Shown here one piece after another: positions 35,256 to 46,436 of a stretch of DNA of 64,000 bases. The notes beneath the pieces were generated by a model. That model was not told the DNA's origin. It did no database searches and saw nothing but the letters and a program-made list of their open reading frames with translations. This stretch comes from Lepidodermella squamata (taxonomy: Eukaryota; Gastrotricha): the NCBI GenBank assembly GCA_047495785.1, contig JBLDXI010000007.1, positions 248,001 to 312,000 of the forward strand. The letters are read 5' to 3'. Numbering within the stretch: the first letter of the stretch is position 1; each line of letters begins with the position of its first letter. Both the position numbers and the translations under genes were made by a program.

Positions 35256-35648
35256 ATGGATACCTCAACAACGCTGCAGGTCATCGTTGCTCTATGGATA
35301 GTTTCTTTACTACACTCATCTGATGCAGCTGCTAATCCATCGAACCGCTTCGATAATCAGATACATCGATTCAGTAAAATAATAGTTATCTTTTAATCAA
35401 CAAAATTTGACTCTTTTTCATCATTCTGCCCAGGTAATTATTTGGATAAGCTAGTGAAAAGGAACAGATCGCCCGAACTTAGAAAACTAGTTCTAACCGT
35501 TCACCAGGCAGTGAAAAGACACGCTTTCATAACATCGCTCTGCAAAGATTACCAACTGTCCGAAGCTGACTGCTCTCAAGCCGCAACTGTAGTCGTATTC
35601 AGTCAAATGCTACACAAGCCTGTCCCTGCTTTAGAGACTATTCTGTGA
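35256..35648 (+). CDS. B3: small secreted two-cysteine helical protein
   Basis: Exons 35256-35373 and 35434-35648 (phase 1, same position as B1 and B2) give 110 residues. Signal peptide about 1-25 (MDTSTTLQVIVALWIVSLLH...A). The core is LRKLVLTVHQAVKRHAFITSL, then CKDYQLSEADC, then SQAATVVVFSQML. The Cys spacing is longer than in B1 and B2 (nine residues between Cys instead of six), and it is the most diverged of the three. It ends about 200 nt before the start of A5. Confidence 0.78.
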
Positions 35649-35851
35649 AGCCGAAATTGATAGTATCATCTAAAACCGAAGATTAAAATCAAACTCGCAA
35701 AACCAGTGTCTTTTTGTTGAGGTGAAATAGGGCCTAATGTTGTGTAAATCGGCTCGCTGTCTGGCGAGAGAGCGCAACTCTATTTTGCTTTCTTTTGACT
35801 GCAAACTCACACAATTGTTTTATTTTGAATTTTCGCGCATTGACTATAAAA

Positions 35852-36988
35852 ATGTATGCAGTAGTAGAAAGGATACTAGCGTTTGCAGTCCTTTGTACGC
35901 TATTCTGGAGGTCAGAATGTGGCAAGCGCGTGTGTCCGCTGTTCCAGGAATTGCAGACACCCTGGGAGGACATACCCGACCCGCAAGAATATCGCTTCCT
36001 CGAGTCATCCCTCACGATTTTTACCAACTTACGCGTCCCCTGCACTGGCCAGCTGGTTGCCTGGAAATTTTGGGCCCAAAACGCGATTGTCTACGGCGTT
36101 TATCTCGGCGTTTTCCGCGAGAGAAAAGGCAGGAATGGCATTTTTGACCAGGTTGGTACGACACACATATTTGAAGAAGCCTCTCGAAACGACACAATGA
36201 ACGCGTACTGGCGCCGTTTCGAAGCCAATCCTGCCATCGATGTGAAGCAGGGCGATTTAATAGGCGTTTATTACGAGAAATTCAGAATTCGAAGCGAGCT
36301 ATTGACCATCAGCACGAAATCGGCGATGCAAATGTCGGCGGAAGAAAAGTACGACAACCCATCTTACATCTTACTCATGGACTCTTACGACATTGAAGCG
36401 CGAAATGGAGTTGTAGACACAAAATCAGCAATTAGAGGTTTTTCGCTAATTTTCACGGAAAAAATCTTAAGGTGGTGTTTTTATTTTTTAGATTTCCGAA
36501 AACCTGCATTATTGGCTTATTTTTCCACGATCAGTGAGTTATTCGTGGGAAATTGTATATTTTAATTTTTTTTCAATTGACAGATCAAAATAAAATTGAG
36601 TCAGCCCAGCTTGCAATCGGAGTATGATTTCCGAAATTTATGTCAAAAATTTGTCGTAATTTTTGTAATTTTTCAGGACTTGAACGAGTATACAAGCACG
36701 CGAAATCCTAAGCTTTTACTGCCGAATCCTTGCTTCAACCAGCCAAGCGTATCGACAAGCTGCTGGCTTCAGGAGGAACGAGCCTATTTCGACCTTTACC
36801 AAAGCATCTGCGAGACGTTTACTGGTTGCCCGGCCGCGTTCTCCGAGACGGAGGCGCCGAACAATTTCGACTCGCTGAACGACTGCATCCTGGCGTGCCG
36901 GCCGGAGAAACAAATCAAGCAAATCAGCGCCGAGCCAGTGCCGCGGCGACTGTTGCCACTGCGGAGCAAATTAGCTAGCCGCTCTTAA
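35852..36988 (+). CDS. array gene A5: secreted beta-domain protein with a short linker and Kunitz-like domain
   Basis: Exons 35852-36437, 36492-36533, 36584-36621 and 36677-36988 give 325 residues. Signal peptide about 1-27 (MYAVVERILAFAVLCTLFW). The N-domain (about 31-190) is encoded by one exon together with the signal peptide, so the introns seen in other members are absent here. It keeps CPLF...VPCTGQLVAWKFWAQNAIVY, GVFRERK, FDQVGTTHIF and VKQGDLIGVYYE; CTG replaces the usual CDG. RKPALLAYF is the junction motif. The mucin linker is almost lost: about 25 residues precede the Kunitz-like domain (about 241-296), which has the longest Cys4-Cys5 loop of the family (18 residues). A TATAAAA lies immediately before the ATG. 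AATAAA runs near 37110. Confidence 0.85.
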
Positions 36989-37876
36989 TCTAACTGGAGG
37001 CTCGAGGCTATTTCATCATCATCGTCACAACATTATTGTTTTGTTGCTGCGCGCATTGAATGGTTAAATCGTGGCGAAAAACACAACTGTAGATAGATGA
37101 ATGATAACAAATAAAAATAAATGAAACGTGGCCTGTTAACACCGTGGACACTTTGGTCTTTTTCACAAAAAATATTTGCGGTTTTGTTTTTCGGGAACTT
37201 GTCGAACACATATTATACGCCGCCTTCTTTTTTGTTTTTTTTTCTTCGCTCACTTGACGCGCGTCATCATTTTCGGCGCGCGGGGACGACTTTATTATTA
37301 GTAGGGCGGCGCGGTTTTGTTGTCGCTGTGAGCGCACTGGCTATTTTTGAAGCAAACAAAGTCGAAGCGCATGTTTATCTCCTGCTGAATGCCAAGCAAT
37401 CCGTCGCTGTTCTTTTGACAACATCTCACCCAAGGCCTGAAATTTAAAATTCTTTGAACAAATAAAACGCGCCCGTGTCTTCACTGTACTACGCAGGAAT
37501 CATCTGAGTTTGTTTTGAGCATCTATTAATCTTTATAAATAATAAAGCTTGCTGTTTTTATTCATAAAGTTTCAGCTTTGATAACTAGTCGCTTCGGTTT
37601 TTGCGGCCTATACATTCTTGTTTTCGACAATAGAAATTATTATATTTTATGATGTGTCACCTTCTATTACCTCTTTCCGCATCAAGTTTTTTGTTTGCAT
37701 TGCGCGCGAAGCTTCTGCGCTTGTAACGGATACAATAATTGACCCGCTTAAATGTCTCATTTTTAAAGAAATAATTTGTTTACAATAGCTTCCGCTTTTG
37801 AATTTTTTTTCGTGCGTAATTATATCTCGCCGCGGTCCTTAACTCAGTTCTGAAGAGCAAACATAACAGCTGTGGT
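36989..37876. other. intergenic region A5-A6
   Basis: AT-rich with a GC-rich block at 37255-37330 (GACGCGCGTCATC, GGCGCGCGGGG). No supported gene. Confidence 0.4.
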
Positions 37877-39027
37877 ATGCTTTTGAAAGTTAGACAATTA
37901 AAAATGAGAAAAATACCATGGACAAATACATTCGAGCTCGGCAATCAGCTGATAGCTGTACTAATCATGTCGTCGATAGGTATAAGTTTTTCCTATATTA
38001 AAAAGCGCTTCAGAATATTTTTTATGAATTAGCCGGGCTGAATGCTGACAAATGCTACGTTGACGAGACGAAGGTGCCGATCGATTTCAAAATGGAGCAA
38101 GCTGATAGTTATCGATTTTTAGAAAGCGCACTTCAGATTTATACAGATCTTGAAATTCCATGTGACGGTGAGCTATTTCGTGGAGGGAAATATTTTTCTC
38201 AAATTCTTTCAATTAGGATATTTAACTGAATGGCGCTTTCTCGCGGGAAACCCATTTATTTACGCTCTTCATTTGGGCATCTTCAGGCCTAAACAAGCTA
38301 GTCCATGGCCGGTGTTTGAACTGGTGGCTGAGAGTCATCTTTCAGCCATGTCAACGCCCGAAGGCCTCTCAGGGATATGGGTCTACTACCCGCCGAGCGA
38401 ACCGATCGCCGTGAAACAGGGCGATTTAATCGGCGTCTTCTACGATAAATTTGCGATATCTATGGAAATGCTGACAATTATGAACAAGAACGAAGTAACT
38501 ATGGGAGAAATGGCCAGGACGAAGACTTATATCATGCTCTTGGATAATCTCACTCTTCGGAAAAACAGTAAGAGCCTCCTTAATTTGTTGTTATATTTTT
38601 CAAAAATTGATTAAATATAGAAACTATTGACACGGCAAATGCTGCTGTTTCGTTTCGAAAACCAGCATTATCAGCAATTGTTTCACCCTGGATTAAGAAG
38701 CCGAATTCTGACGAGAATTATTCAGCCGAAGCTGACAGCGTCGAAGTGATCAGTGGCTACAACAGTCCGTATTACAGCAGCAATAAGGGTGAATTAAGGC
38801 GTAAAAAGAAGCTGAGCCCGCCCATCCAATCGACCTTCACTCGTCGCGTGAAGACAACGACTACAACCACGTTTACACCCCCTACCTGGAGGTCGTCTCG
38901 GCATCGAACTCCCGAGCCGGAAACTACGACAGAGGCGGGCCCTATCGCGACTTGGAGCACAACGCTACCGGCAGAGGAGATTATTTGCAACGGAATTTTG
39001 TGCTGGCCATCGCTGGACTACGATTAG
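37877..39027 (+). CDS. array gene A6: secreted beta-domain protein lacking the Kunitz domain
   Basis: Exons 37877-37979, 38033-38167, 38217-38567 and 38621-39027 give 331 residues; a second in-frame ATG at 37904 would make a more typical signal peptide (MRKIPWTNTF...LIAVLIMSSI). N-domain with DKCYVDETKVP, IPCDGYLTEWRFLAGNPFIY, FELVAESHLSAM and VKQGDLIGVFYD. TIDTANAAVSFRKPALSAIV is the junction motif. The linker is basic then Thr-rich (RRVKTTTTTTFTPPTW). The last exon ends IICNGILCWPSLDYD and a stop, where other members enter a Kunitz exon. No downstream Kunitz exon is visible before the next gene. AATAAA near 39154. Either this paralogue lost the domain, or the stop marks a short remnant of one (two Cys, C-x4-C). 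Confidence 0.8.
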
Positions 39028-39380
39028 TATAATATCTATCACATTTATAGAGCTGAAGATATTCAACACGCAACTCAAAACGCATTGTATCATGTATTGT
39101 TTTCGTGTAATATAGATTTTATTCGTGTATTGCTGTTGATTTTTATCAAAATGAATAAAGATAGCAAATTTGTTTTTGAATGGGCATTGCCATTAAATAA
39201 TGTACGAGCCTATCAAACTTGCCGCCCTAAATTTTTAATGCGCAATCACAGCTATAAGCATGGATGATTGAGCAATATATCGCACTTGAAAAATAAGATG
39301 GATAGGCGAGCTTCAACTTTCAATGATGTAAACGAAATTCGTGCCAGAAATTCAAATTATTTCTTTGTTATCTCCAGCAG

Positions 39381-40995
39381 GGTACGCATCCGAGTAACCG
39401 TCCGATTCCTATTGAACTCTTGAATAAGCACACGAATCAGCGAGGGCCTACTTTGTCAGCTGGTAAACTCGCAAAGGTCCTTCGAGAACCAGTCGAGCGT
39501 GAATTCGGCGACTACAAGTTCTTCATTCCAAGTTTCGACTACGCAACAAAGCACACGGTCAATTTCACAGGGTTCAACCTATTCGTACCCTCTGTCTCCT
39601 ATGGCAACGTGGCTCAGCTGGCTATGGAGCTGATTTTGGCGACAAATGGGACAAATGCAGATATAGACGACACTACGACGGAGGACGATGATTCAAGTTT
39701 CTTTGACGCGGACGCAATGTTGGGCAGAAACACCTCAGCCCCAGCCGGTTTAGGGCAAAGGGCGCCGTCTGTTTCCCCCGAACCGGTCGCCTTGACCCGG
39801 ATAGGCGCCGTATCGGCTCAAAATAGCAAGCAACAACTGGAGATGGGTCATTATATTTGCGAACACGCTGGGTGGCTCATGCCTGTTAGCGACTGCCTAG
39901 TTCCAGTTGTAGGCAGCAATCCTTTCGGCAGTAAATCGCCGAGTTTGGCCACAGCAGCTGATGTCTACGTCAATTTACCGCATAAAAATGTCTTCATACA
40001 ATTCCGATCCAACATTGTTCAAGTTTGTTTCTTTTATCGACCATAATCGTGGAAAAAGCTATTTTAATTGCTAAAAATCAGGTAAAATTCTAAAAAATTG
40101 CCAAAATTATCAGAACAATTTTTTTAATTCTCGAAACACGTCTTTGAACTTTTTCTGAAATGTTATTGAATTATTAAAGAACTGTGAAAGGCTATTCGCT
40201 GAGGAAATGGCCGAATGGATAAAAGCTGCGAAATTTGTAAATGTTATCATCATGACGTCATCATTTTCATTTGCGCGAATCGATGAGCAAATTCAGTCGA
40301 AGGAGCAACAGATTCGGTGGATTGCAACACCGGCGGCTCTTGACCCCGAAAAACGAACTAATCTCGGCGAGAAATTGGCGCGAACTTTCGGGCTGTCGCT
40401 TGAGATGGAGGGCGTTAGAGATGTACCCCGCTCTGAACGAAAAGCTGGCCTTGTCCGAATTCCAGGCGGTGGATTTGCTGGGCCTTTATTTCGGGCAATG
40501 TAATTTTACATTTAAAATAAATATTTCTCAATCATCGAGTTTTTATTTAGCTGGAGGCGCCTTCCCGATCTGTCATGTTTCGCTATCGTTCGATTTTCAT
40601 CCGAGGGTGACAATGTACCTGATGCTTTCGACTTGGCTAACCACATAGCCGCTTTTGCGAACATCGTAGACATCACAGACGCTCCTATTAAGCCACTAAC
40701 TTTCGCAACGAAGAAGAAGAATATTCAGGTAAATATCTTAAATGATTTCATTTTTTGAAAATTGATAGAGGGTGATTGTATTATAAAAATAATGATAATT
40801 TAAGGCTAGATCAGAGCCCTTTTATAGACCGATAAAGAGCGTAGTAAATGGAATTGAGGTATTACGGAGATCAAGAAATAGTGAAAAATCGGTTTAATTC
40901 TAAAACAGGAAAATACCTTGTTTCGAGCTGACGAGCTGAAATGGAAGCTACCGCTAACTTGGCGCTACCTTTACGGATCGATTCGCCGCGGTTGA
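39381..40995 (+). CDS. proteasome assembly chaperone 2 (PAC2/PSMG2) homologue, copy 1, 5' end uncertain
   Basis: Exons 39381-40022, 40180-40499, 40551-40728 and 40909-40995 encode about 408 residues. The PAC2 signatures are clear: FTGFNLFVPSVSYGNVAQLA, DCLVPVVGSNPF, AADVYV, VFIQFRS, RIPGGGFAGPLF, SSEGDNVPDAFDLANHIA and a C-terminal LKWKLPLTWRYLYGS. PAC2 pairs with PAC1 (PSMG1) in the cytosol to assemble the proteasome alpha ring. Between GNVAQLAMELILATN and the CEHAGWL...VPVVGSNPF strand this protein has an insertion of about 110 residues, acidic and Thr/Ser-rich, that is absent from the roughly 264-residue human protein. No in-frame ATG precedes the domain within this exon, which begins at an acceptor (CCAGCAG|GGT). 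A candidate first exon is 39151-39201 (MNKDSKFVFEWALPLNN, phase 0), but it overlaps a likely A6 poly(A) signal. Confidence 0.75.
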
Positions 40996-41374
40996 ACCCG
41001 TCATCATGCGAAAACTGAACTGACTCATTTGGAAGGAAGAAAATTGGTGTGACGATGTTTATGTGTGCACTCAAATTAATAATTTTGTTAGATTTGAGTT
41101 GACACATTTTATGCCTGTCATTCTGATGATTAATAAAAGTTCGACAACAGGACTATCATTAAATTTTTTCCTTCATTTTGTTACCTCGCCTCTGTGGTGA
41201 CTATGTATTCAAAGCTTTGGACCGCAGCCTCTAATCGACTAGCTGATTTGCACGTAAAAAAAAAGCTGCGTTAACTGAATATCATTTCACTAATTAATAT
41301 CATTACTACAGAATAATGGTTTGACTCTCGAGTCGATCAGGTCGAACCTCACCCGTGAGAGGGTGTCTGAAATT
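40996..41374. other. spacer between the two PAC2 genes
   Basis: AT-rich; no coding signal seen. An ATTAATAAAAG near 41131 could be the poly(A) signal of the upstream copy. Confidence 0.4.
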
Positions 41375-43062
41375 ATGAGTGTGCCTGGAGGACCACACTA
41401 CAAATTCTACTTCCCACGTAGGCAAGATCGCGATAGGACTGATTTTAGCGGCCATTTACTTATCATCGTATAGATTACCAAGTAAAGTCGAATATAAAGT
41501 TTTCCATTTCTCAAATTTTTCAGCCGTCAATTTCGATTGGGAATGTACCGCAGCTGGCTATCGACCTGATTCTAGCAACGAACGGGACATTTATTCGAAG
41601 AGTTCGGCGGCAAGACGTGAAGGAGGAGCTGCGACGCATGAAAACTGTCGGCATGAAAAGCGACAGCAGGCCGACTCAGTTCATTCGCAAATCATCAGCC
41701 CCTGGCGAGTTGGATCGCGAAGATTCATACGTTATGCAAGCGACGCGATATCTGGTATCGAAATCGGCCGCTGCTCTGAAGCTGCCAGAGCCTAAACAAC
41801 TGCCATGCGAGCACGCAGGATGGCTGTCGCCGACTATCGAATGCTGGCTGCCTGTTGTAGGCTCGAATCCATTCGGAGAGGCGATGCCTAGAGTTTCATC
41901 AGCTGCTGATGTCTACGTCAATGACGCCCGCAAAAATGTCTTCATTCAATTTCGATCAGAAATTCATCCGGTGACAAAGAAATTACAGTAACAAAAGGGA
42001 TAAATTGGGACATGGCGGTTAAAAAATCAGCTTTTGCTAAAAAATTCTGAAATTTCAAACAAAGTTGGGCAAAGTGACTTCTGAGTTCCCTGCAAATTTT
42101 GAATTTTTTTTATAATTTCCTGATTTTCGGAAATATGCTTGTCAAACTTTAGAAAATTATGCCTAAGTTTGAATTTGCATATTCATGAATTTCATCGCTT
42201 TGAACTCGGGTCAAATTTTTAAAAGGAAATTCCAAATTTATCCTGTTCAAAAAATACAATATTAATACAAATTTATGTTTTTAACAGCAATTTGAGAAAG
42301 CTTTTCTGGACGAGTTTGTCGAGTGGATCAAAGACTCTAATTTCTCCGATGTTGTCATTCTCACTTCGGTGTTTTCGTTCCTTCGAAACGACGCAGAAAT
42401 TCGAGATCCCTGCCAAGTCAGGTGGATTGGCTCACCCGCTATTTTCATCGAGAATAAATCCAAGCTGGCTGAAGCACTCTTCGATACCCTCGGGACTGAG
42501 CTGGAGCTGCATGAAATACAAAAAATTGGGCTGAAAGATCGGAAAGCTGCTCACGCCAGAATCCCTGGTGGCGGATTTGCTGGCAAGCTATTTCGCTCAA
42601 TGTGAGAATTCATTCAACTTTTTTTTATTAATTTTGATGTTTTTCATTCAAGCTGGAGAAAAATTCCGGCTTTACCTTGTGTTGCCTTGATTCGATTCGC
42701 GGCAGAGGGTGACAATTTGAATGACGCAATTGACCTAACAAATCACTTGGCGTCCTTTACCGACATTGTCGATTCGCCTTACTACAACAGGAAGTATTCA
42801 AAAAAACGAGAACCCCCGCCATCATCAAGTATTTCATCGATCAGCAAATTAGTATGAAAAAATCGCCTCTCTGCTGCCAAAAATTTAATTACTTTTTTTT
42901 ACCGCACAGTCATCAGCTGACAGCTTGGAGCTATTTGAGACGGCAGAGGGAAAAGGTTATGATTTCGATTGGCTCAGAAATGATGAGGACTTTGAATGGC
43001 GATTTAAGGCCGACCGACTTCAATGGAAAATTCCGGCGCATTTACAGCTCGGCCTTTACTAA
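41375..43062 (+). CDS. proteasome assembly chaperone 2 (PAC2/PSMG2) homologue, copy 2
   Basis: Exons 41375-41467, 41524-41970, 42288-42601, 42653-42851 and 42910-43062 give 401 residues. Start MSVPGGPHYKFYFPRR. Conserved blocks: FSGHLLIIPSISIGNVPQLA, ECWLPVVGSNPFG, AADVYV, NVFIQFRSEI, WIKDSNFSDVVILTSVFSF, RIPGGGFAGKLF, FAAEGDNLNDAIDLTNHLA and the C-terminal LQWKIPAHLQLGLY. Intron positions inside the RIPGGGF...WR segment match copy 1 exactly (phase 2), confirming tandem duplication. It also carries a long basic/polar insertion (about residues 46-130) after DLILATN, plus an acidic segment (residues about 352-385) before the final strand. PAC2 is normally single copy; why two are kept is not evident. 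Confidence 0.85.
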
Positions 43063-43476
43063 AAGCCCGTCAAAATGTCTAATTACCTCGTTCGCATTGA
43101 CCTAATAATAAATACAGCTGGCCGAAAATAGGTTCCTCAGGCGCAATAAAAACTGATCACCCCACACGGACTTTTTTTAACGCTATTGATCCGAAGGAGG
43201 CAAAAGCTTTTTTCTTGCTAATTTAAGAAAAGTTGTCGCTGAAAGCCATCGCATGGCGACTTTTCTCCTCGTTGCAATGAATACAGGTGCCAACAGGTAG
43301 CGGTGTTCTATTGGCATATGAAATGACGTGCTGGCTGAATGCTGAATATCTTAGCGCCCCACGAGACTGCGCATTCAATTCAGCAGCTGAAAAAACTCGT
43401 GACATTTTCACAAAATTACACTCCTTGACCGCGTTTTATCTCTATTTTATTGTCTCTAATCGAAACTAGCATAATA
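43063..43476. other. spacer PAC2 copy 2 to K1
   Basis: AATAAA signals near 43107 and 43146. A short frame at 43287-43469 has no supporting features. A 3' splice-site-like CTAG ends 7 nt before the K1 start. Confidence 0.4.
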
Positions 43477-46266
43477 ATGGCAACCATAGCTTCAACAAAA
43501 GATTACGAAGTTGTCGAGCAAATTAAAGGATCTTTCGCTCAGATAGTTCGGCGCGCTCGAGATGGCGCCGCTCTCTTCGTGAAGCGAGTCAAATTATCGC
43601 CGAACGCAACATTGGACGAATTGGCGAGGTTGAAACGCGAGGCAACAGTTAAAACTCTGAGCCAACTGGATCATCGAAATTTGCTGAAGGTTTTCGCATA
43701 TTTTGAAGGTCATACTCGAATTCTGCGTCAAATTTTCAATAATATTTCCTATTATTAGAGAGTGGATACTGCCATACTGTCTGCGAATTCGTTTCATCCG
43801 TGGGTAAGATTGAAAAATGCTGTAAAATTTAATTCGTAATTTTTTCGACATAGACACATTGGAGAAGCTTATTTTCCGGCAAGAAAACGCGGTTGAGCCA
43901 TTTTCGGAGCAACAAATCGCGCTTTGGGGGATCCAGATCGCAAATGCCATTGCTTACCTGCATAGCAACAACCTGATACATCGCGGCATTCAAGGCGATG
44001 TATGATTTCTGTCTTTTTTAATATTACCTTAATTTAAGTGCTCGAATTTTAGTCATGTTTGGTCGTTAACAAGCGAAAGATCAAACTCTCAGGCTTCGAT
44101 TGGCTTCAGAGCAGCAGGTTACTTATTCCTTGGTTTGATAAAATGAAAATATCGAAATTTCCTAAATTTTCCAGCCCTCAGGACTGCCAGAAAGCGAGCC
44201 TCGTTGGATCACCGGCTTATTGGTCTCCAGAAATAATCAAAGAAGGCCCATTCGATGCCAAAATCGACTGTTGGGCCTATGGTGTTTTGCTATATCAACT
44301 TGCCACACTTCACTTACCGGTCAGCCATCAATTTTGTTGAAAAAAGGATTCACGTAAAAGTTTAAATTTAGTTCGACGCAGCTTGTCCGATCCCTGTGCT
44401 GCTTCAAAAAATTATCAGGTTTCTTGGTCATTTTAATTGAGCTATAAAAGTATTATTGGAAATATCCAGGACTGAACCAGATTCTATAGCTGAGAGATTC
44501 AATGCGAATCTCCGAAGCCTTATATCGAGTCTGCTGAATAAAGACCCGGCCAGTAGACCGTCAATGGTCGAGGTCTGCTCCAGCCCGTTTTTGAAAATAT
44601 CAGCCGAAGAAGCGAGCAAAGTCGATTTTGAAACTCATGGGGTTAGCTTTCAATGGTAATATGGAGATTAATAACTTGTGATTTGTGTAGCTTCAACCGG
44701 CTAAAGCGCTTAATGGATTCGGCCAACCACGATCACCGGGCGTAATAGCTGTTCCTGCACCTGTTCATGCGCCCTTGGAGCCGAAAATGTCTAACGGGGT
44801 TGGGGGAGAGACGAACAAGCTCATGAAGGTAATTAATATAATAATCAGTTTAATTCAAAAATAAATGTCATTTCTCTAGGAAATCGATTCTATCAAAAGA
44901 GAATTCGAATCACTGAAGGAAAAATGTGAGAACGAGGAGAAAAAATGCGCACAACTCGAAGATGAGAATCGACAGCTCAAGGCATTGGTAATATCAAATT
45001 ATTACCTATATCAATTATAATATCAAAGTATTACCTTGAATTTAATTGGATTCTTTCAGCTTGAGAAAACGGTAATGATGAATTCGCGGAAAGAATACAC
45101 TGAGGTTGCTGAGCTCGGCAAAGGCGCCTTTGGCCGCGTAATTCTAGCCAGTCGAAATTCTGATAAAGCCGAGTTCACCATCAAGGAGATAAACCTCACA
45201 GCCATGGTGAAGAAATGTGGCAACGAAAATGTAGCCAAACAAATGATTGAAGCCACTGTTACGGATGTAAGGAAAGCCTTTTTAATTTTTTTAAATTTAC
45301 AGCTCCAATTTTCAGACGGCTACTTTATCTTCCCTGCATCACCCGAATATCGTCCGAATTTTCGGATCTTTTCGAGGTTAGTTAGGTGGCCAATTAATTC
45401 GAAATTCCTTAATAAAATTTCAATTTTCAGAGCAACCAAGAGATGTCGATTTTTTCCACGTGATTATGGAATGCCTGGATCCGAGTACGATAAACAAAAA
45501 TTGCGAAATAATTTATAAAAAAATTCATTTCAGTCACGATGGAGAGCGCTATAAAAGCACGAAACGGCAAAGCTTTCCTCGAGCCTGTGATTCATTTCTG
45601 GGCAAAACAGCTGGTTTCGGTCGTAAAATACATCCACGACCGCGGATTTCTTCATTGCGATATCAAAGCGCAAGTTTGTCCTACAACATTCAGCGTTTTA
45701 AATTTCTTATGAAATTAATAATTTTAAGAACATTTTCCTGGTTAACGGGAGACGTTTGGTGAAGTTGGGCCACTTCGAGTTGGTCAAGAGCCCGAACCAG
45801 CATCGAAGAAGGGCGCTGGCCGATGATTGCCACATGGAGTACAACGCCCCGGAACTGTGGCGAGATGAACCTTTTACAGCTAAAGCAGACGTATGGGCGC
45901 TTGGCTGCCTTCTCTACGAACTAGCCAGCTTAAGTCTACCGGTGAGTTAAACCCATAATCAGGTGGTTCAAAGAGTAATTTTTTGCTTTCTCATTAGTTT
46001 GCCATGTCGAACAGCACAACATTGATGAATATAGTTCAAAAGTAAGAATGATAGTTGCCGAAATATCTCATTAACTTCCTTTGAATTTCATTTATAGCTC
46101 AACGCCAAAGCCTCTAGCAGTCACTTGGAGCCAAGAATTCAAGGCACTGGTTGGAAAAATGATGGAAAAATCACTCGCGAAACGTATAACCAGTGCGCAA
46201 GCACTTGACGATCCTTTCATCAAAGCCAAGCCATCGAAAAAAATTGTCGAATACCTGAATGAATGA
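43477..46266 (+). CDS. K1: dual kinase-domain protein, catalytically degenerate (tandem pseudokinase)
   Basis: Fifteen exons (43477-43708, 43759-43803, 43854-43999, 44053-44319, 44372-44418, 44470-44641, 44691-44828, 44880-44987, 45060-45266, 45316-45376, 45431-45484, 45534-45673, 45729-45941, 45998-46041, 46098-46266) splice in frame to 680 residues. Domain 1 (about 9-300) keeps the beta3 Lys (K36, FVKRV) but has no Gly-rich loop, HRG instead of HRD (135-137), Cys in place of the catalytic-loop Asn (SCL) and SGFD in place of DFG (154-157); GSPAYWSPE is intact. A linker and a charged, probably coiled-coil segment (about 350-390) follow. Domain 2 (about 398-665) has a full GKGAFG loop, K427, HCDIKAQN (533-540) but HFE instead of DFG (554-556). 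Loss of the DFG Asp in both predicts little or no phosphotransfer. Family closest in feel to NEK/STE kinases. Continuity across the linker exons (all phase 0) argues for one protein, not two genes. Confidence 0.8.
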
Positions 46267-46436
46267 CAATTGATAACATTATCGTTTTTTTCTACATAAC
46301 CTCGTTTTTGTCATCCTACATATCATTTGGTGTACAGTAAAAAAACTTCGTCGTTAAAGTTAATGGGTCATTTATATCCAGGCAACCCTGGTAAATTGCT
46401 TTGCTAACAAAATATTTGAAAAAAATACAACAGAAC

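Noticed and set aside
37877-40995. A6 and PAC2 copy 1 as one fused gene
   Set aside because: A6 has its own stop and poly(A) signal, and the two products belong to different compartments.
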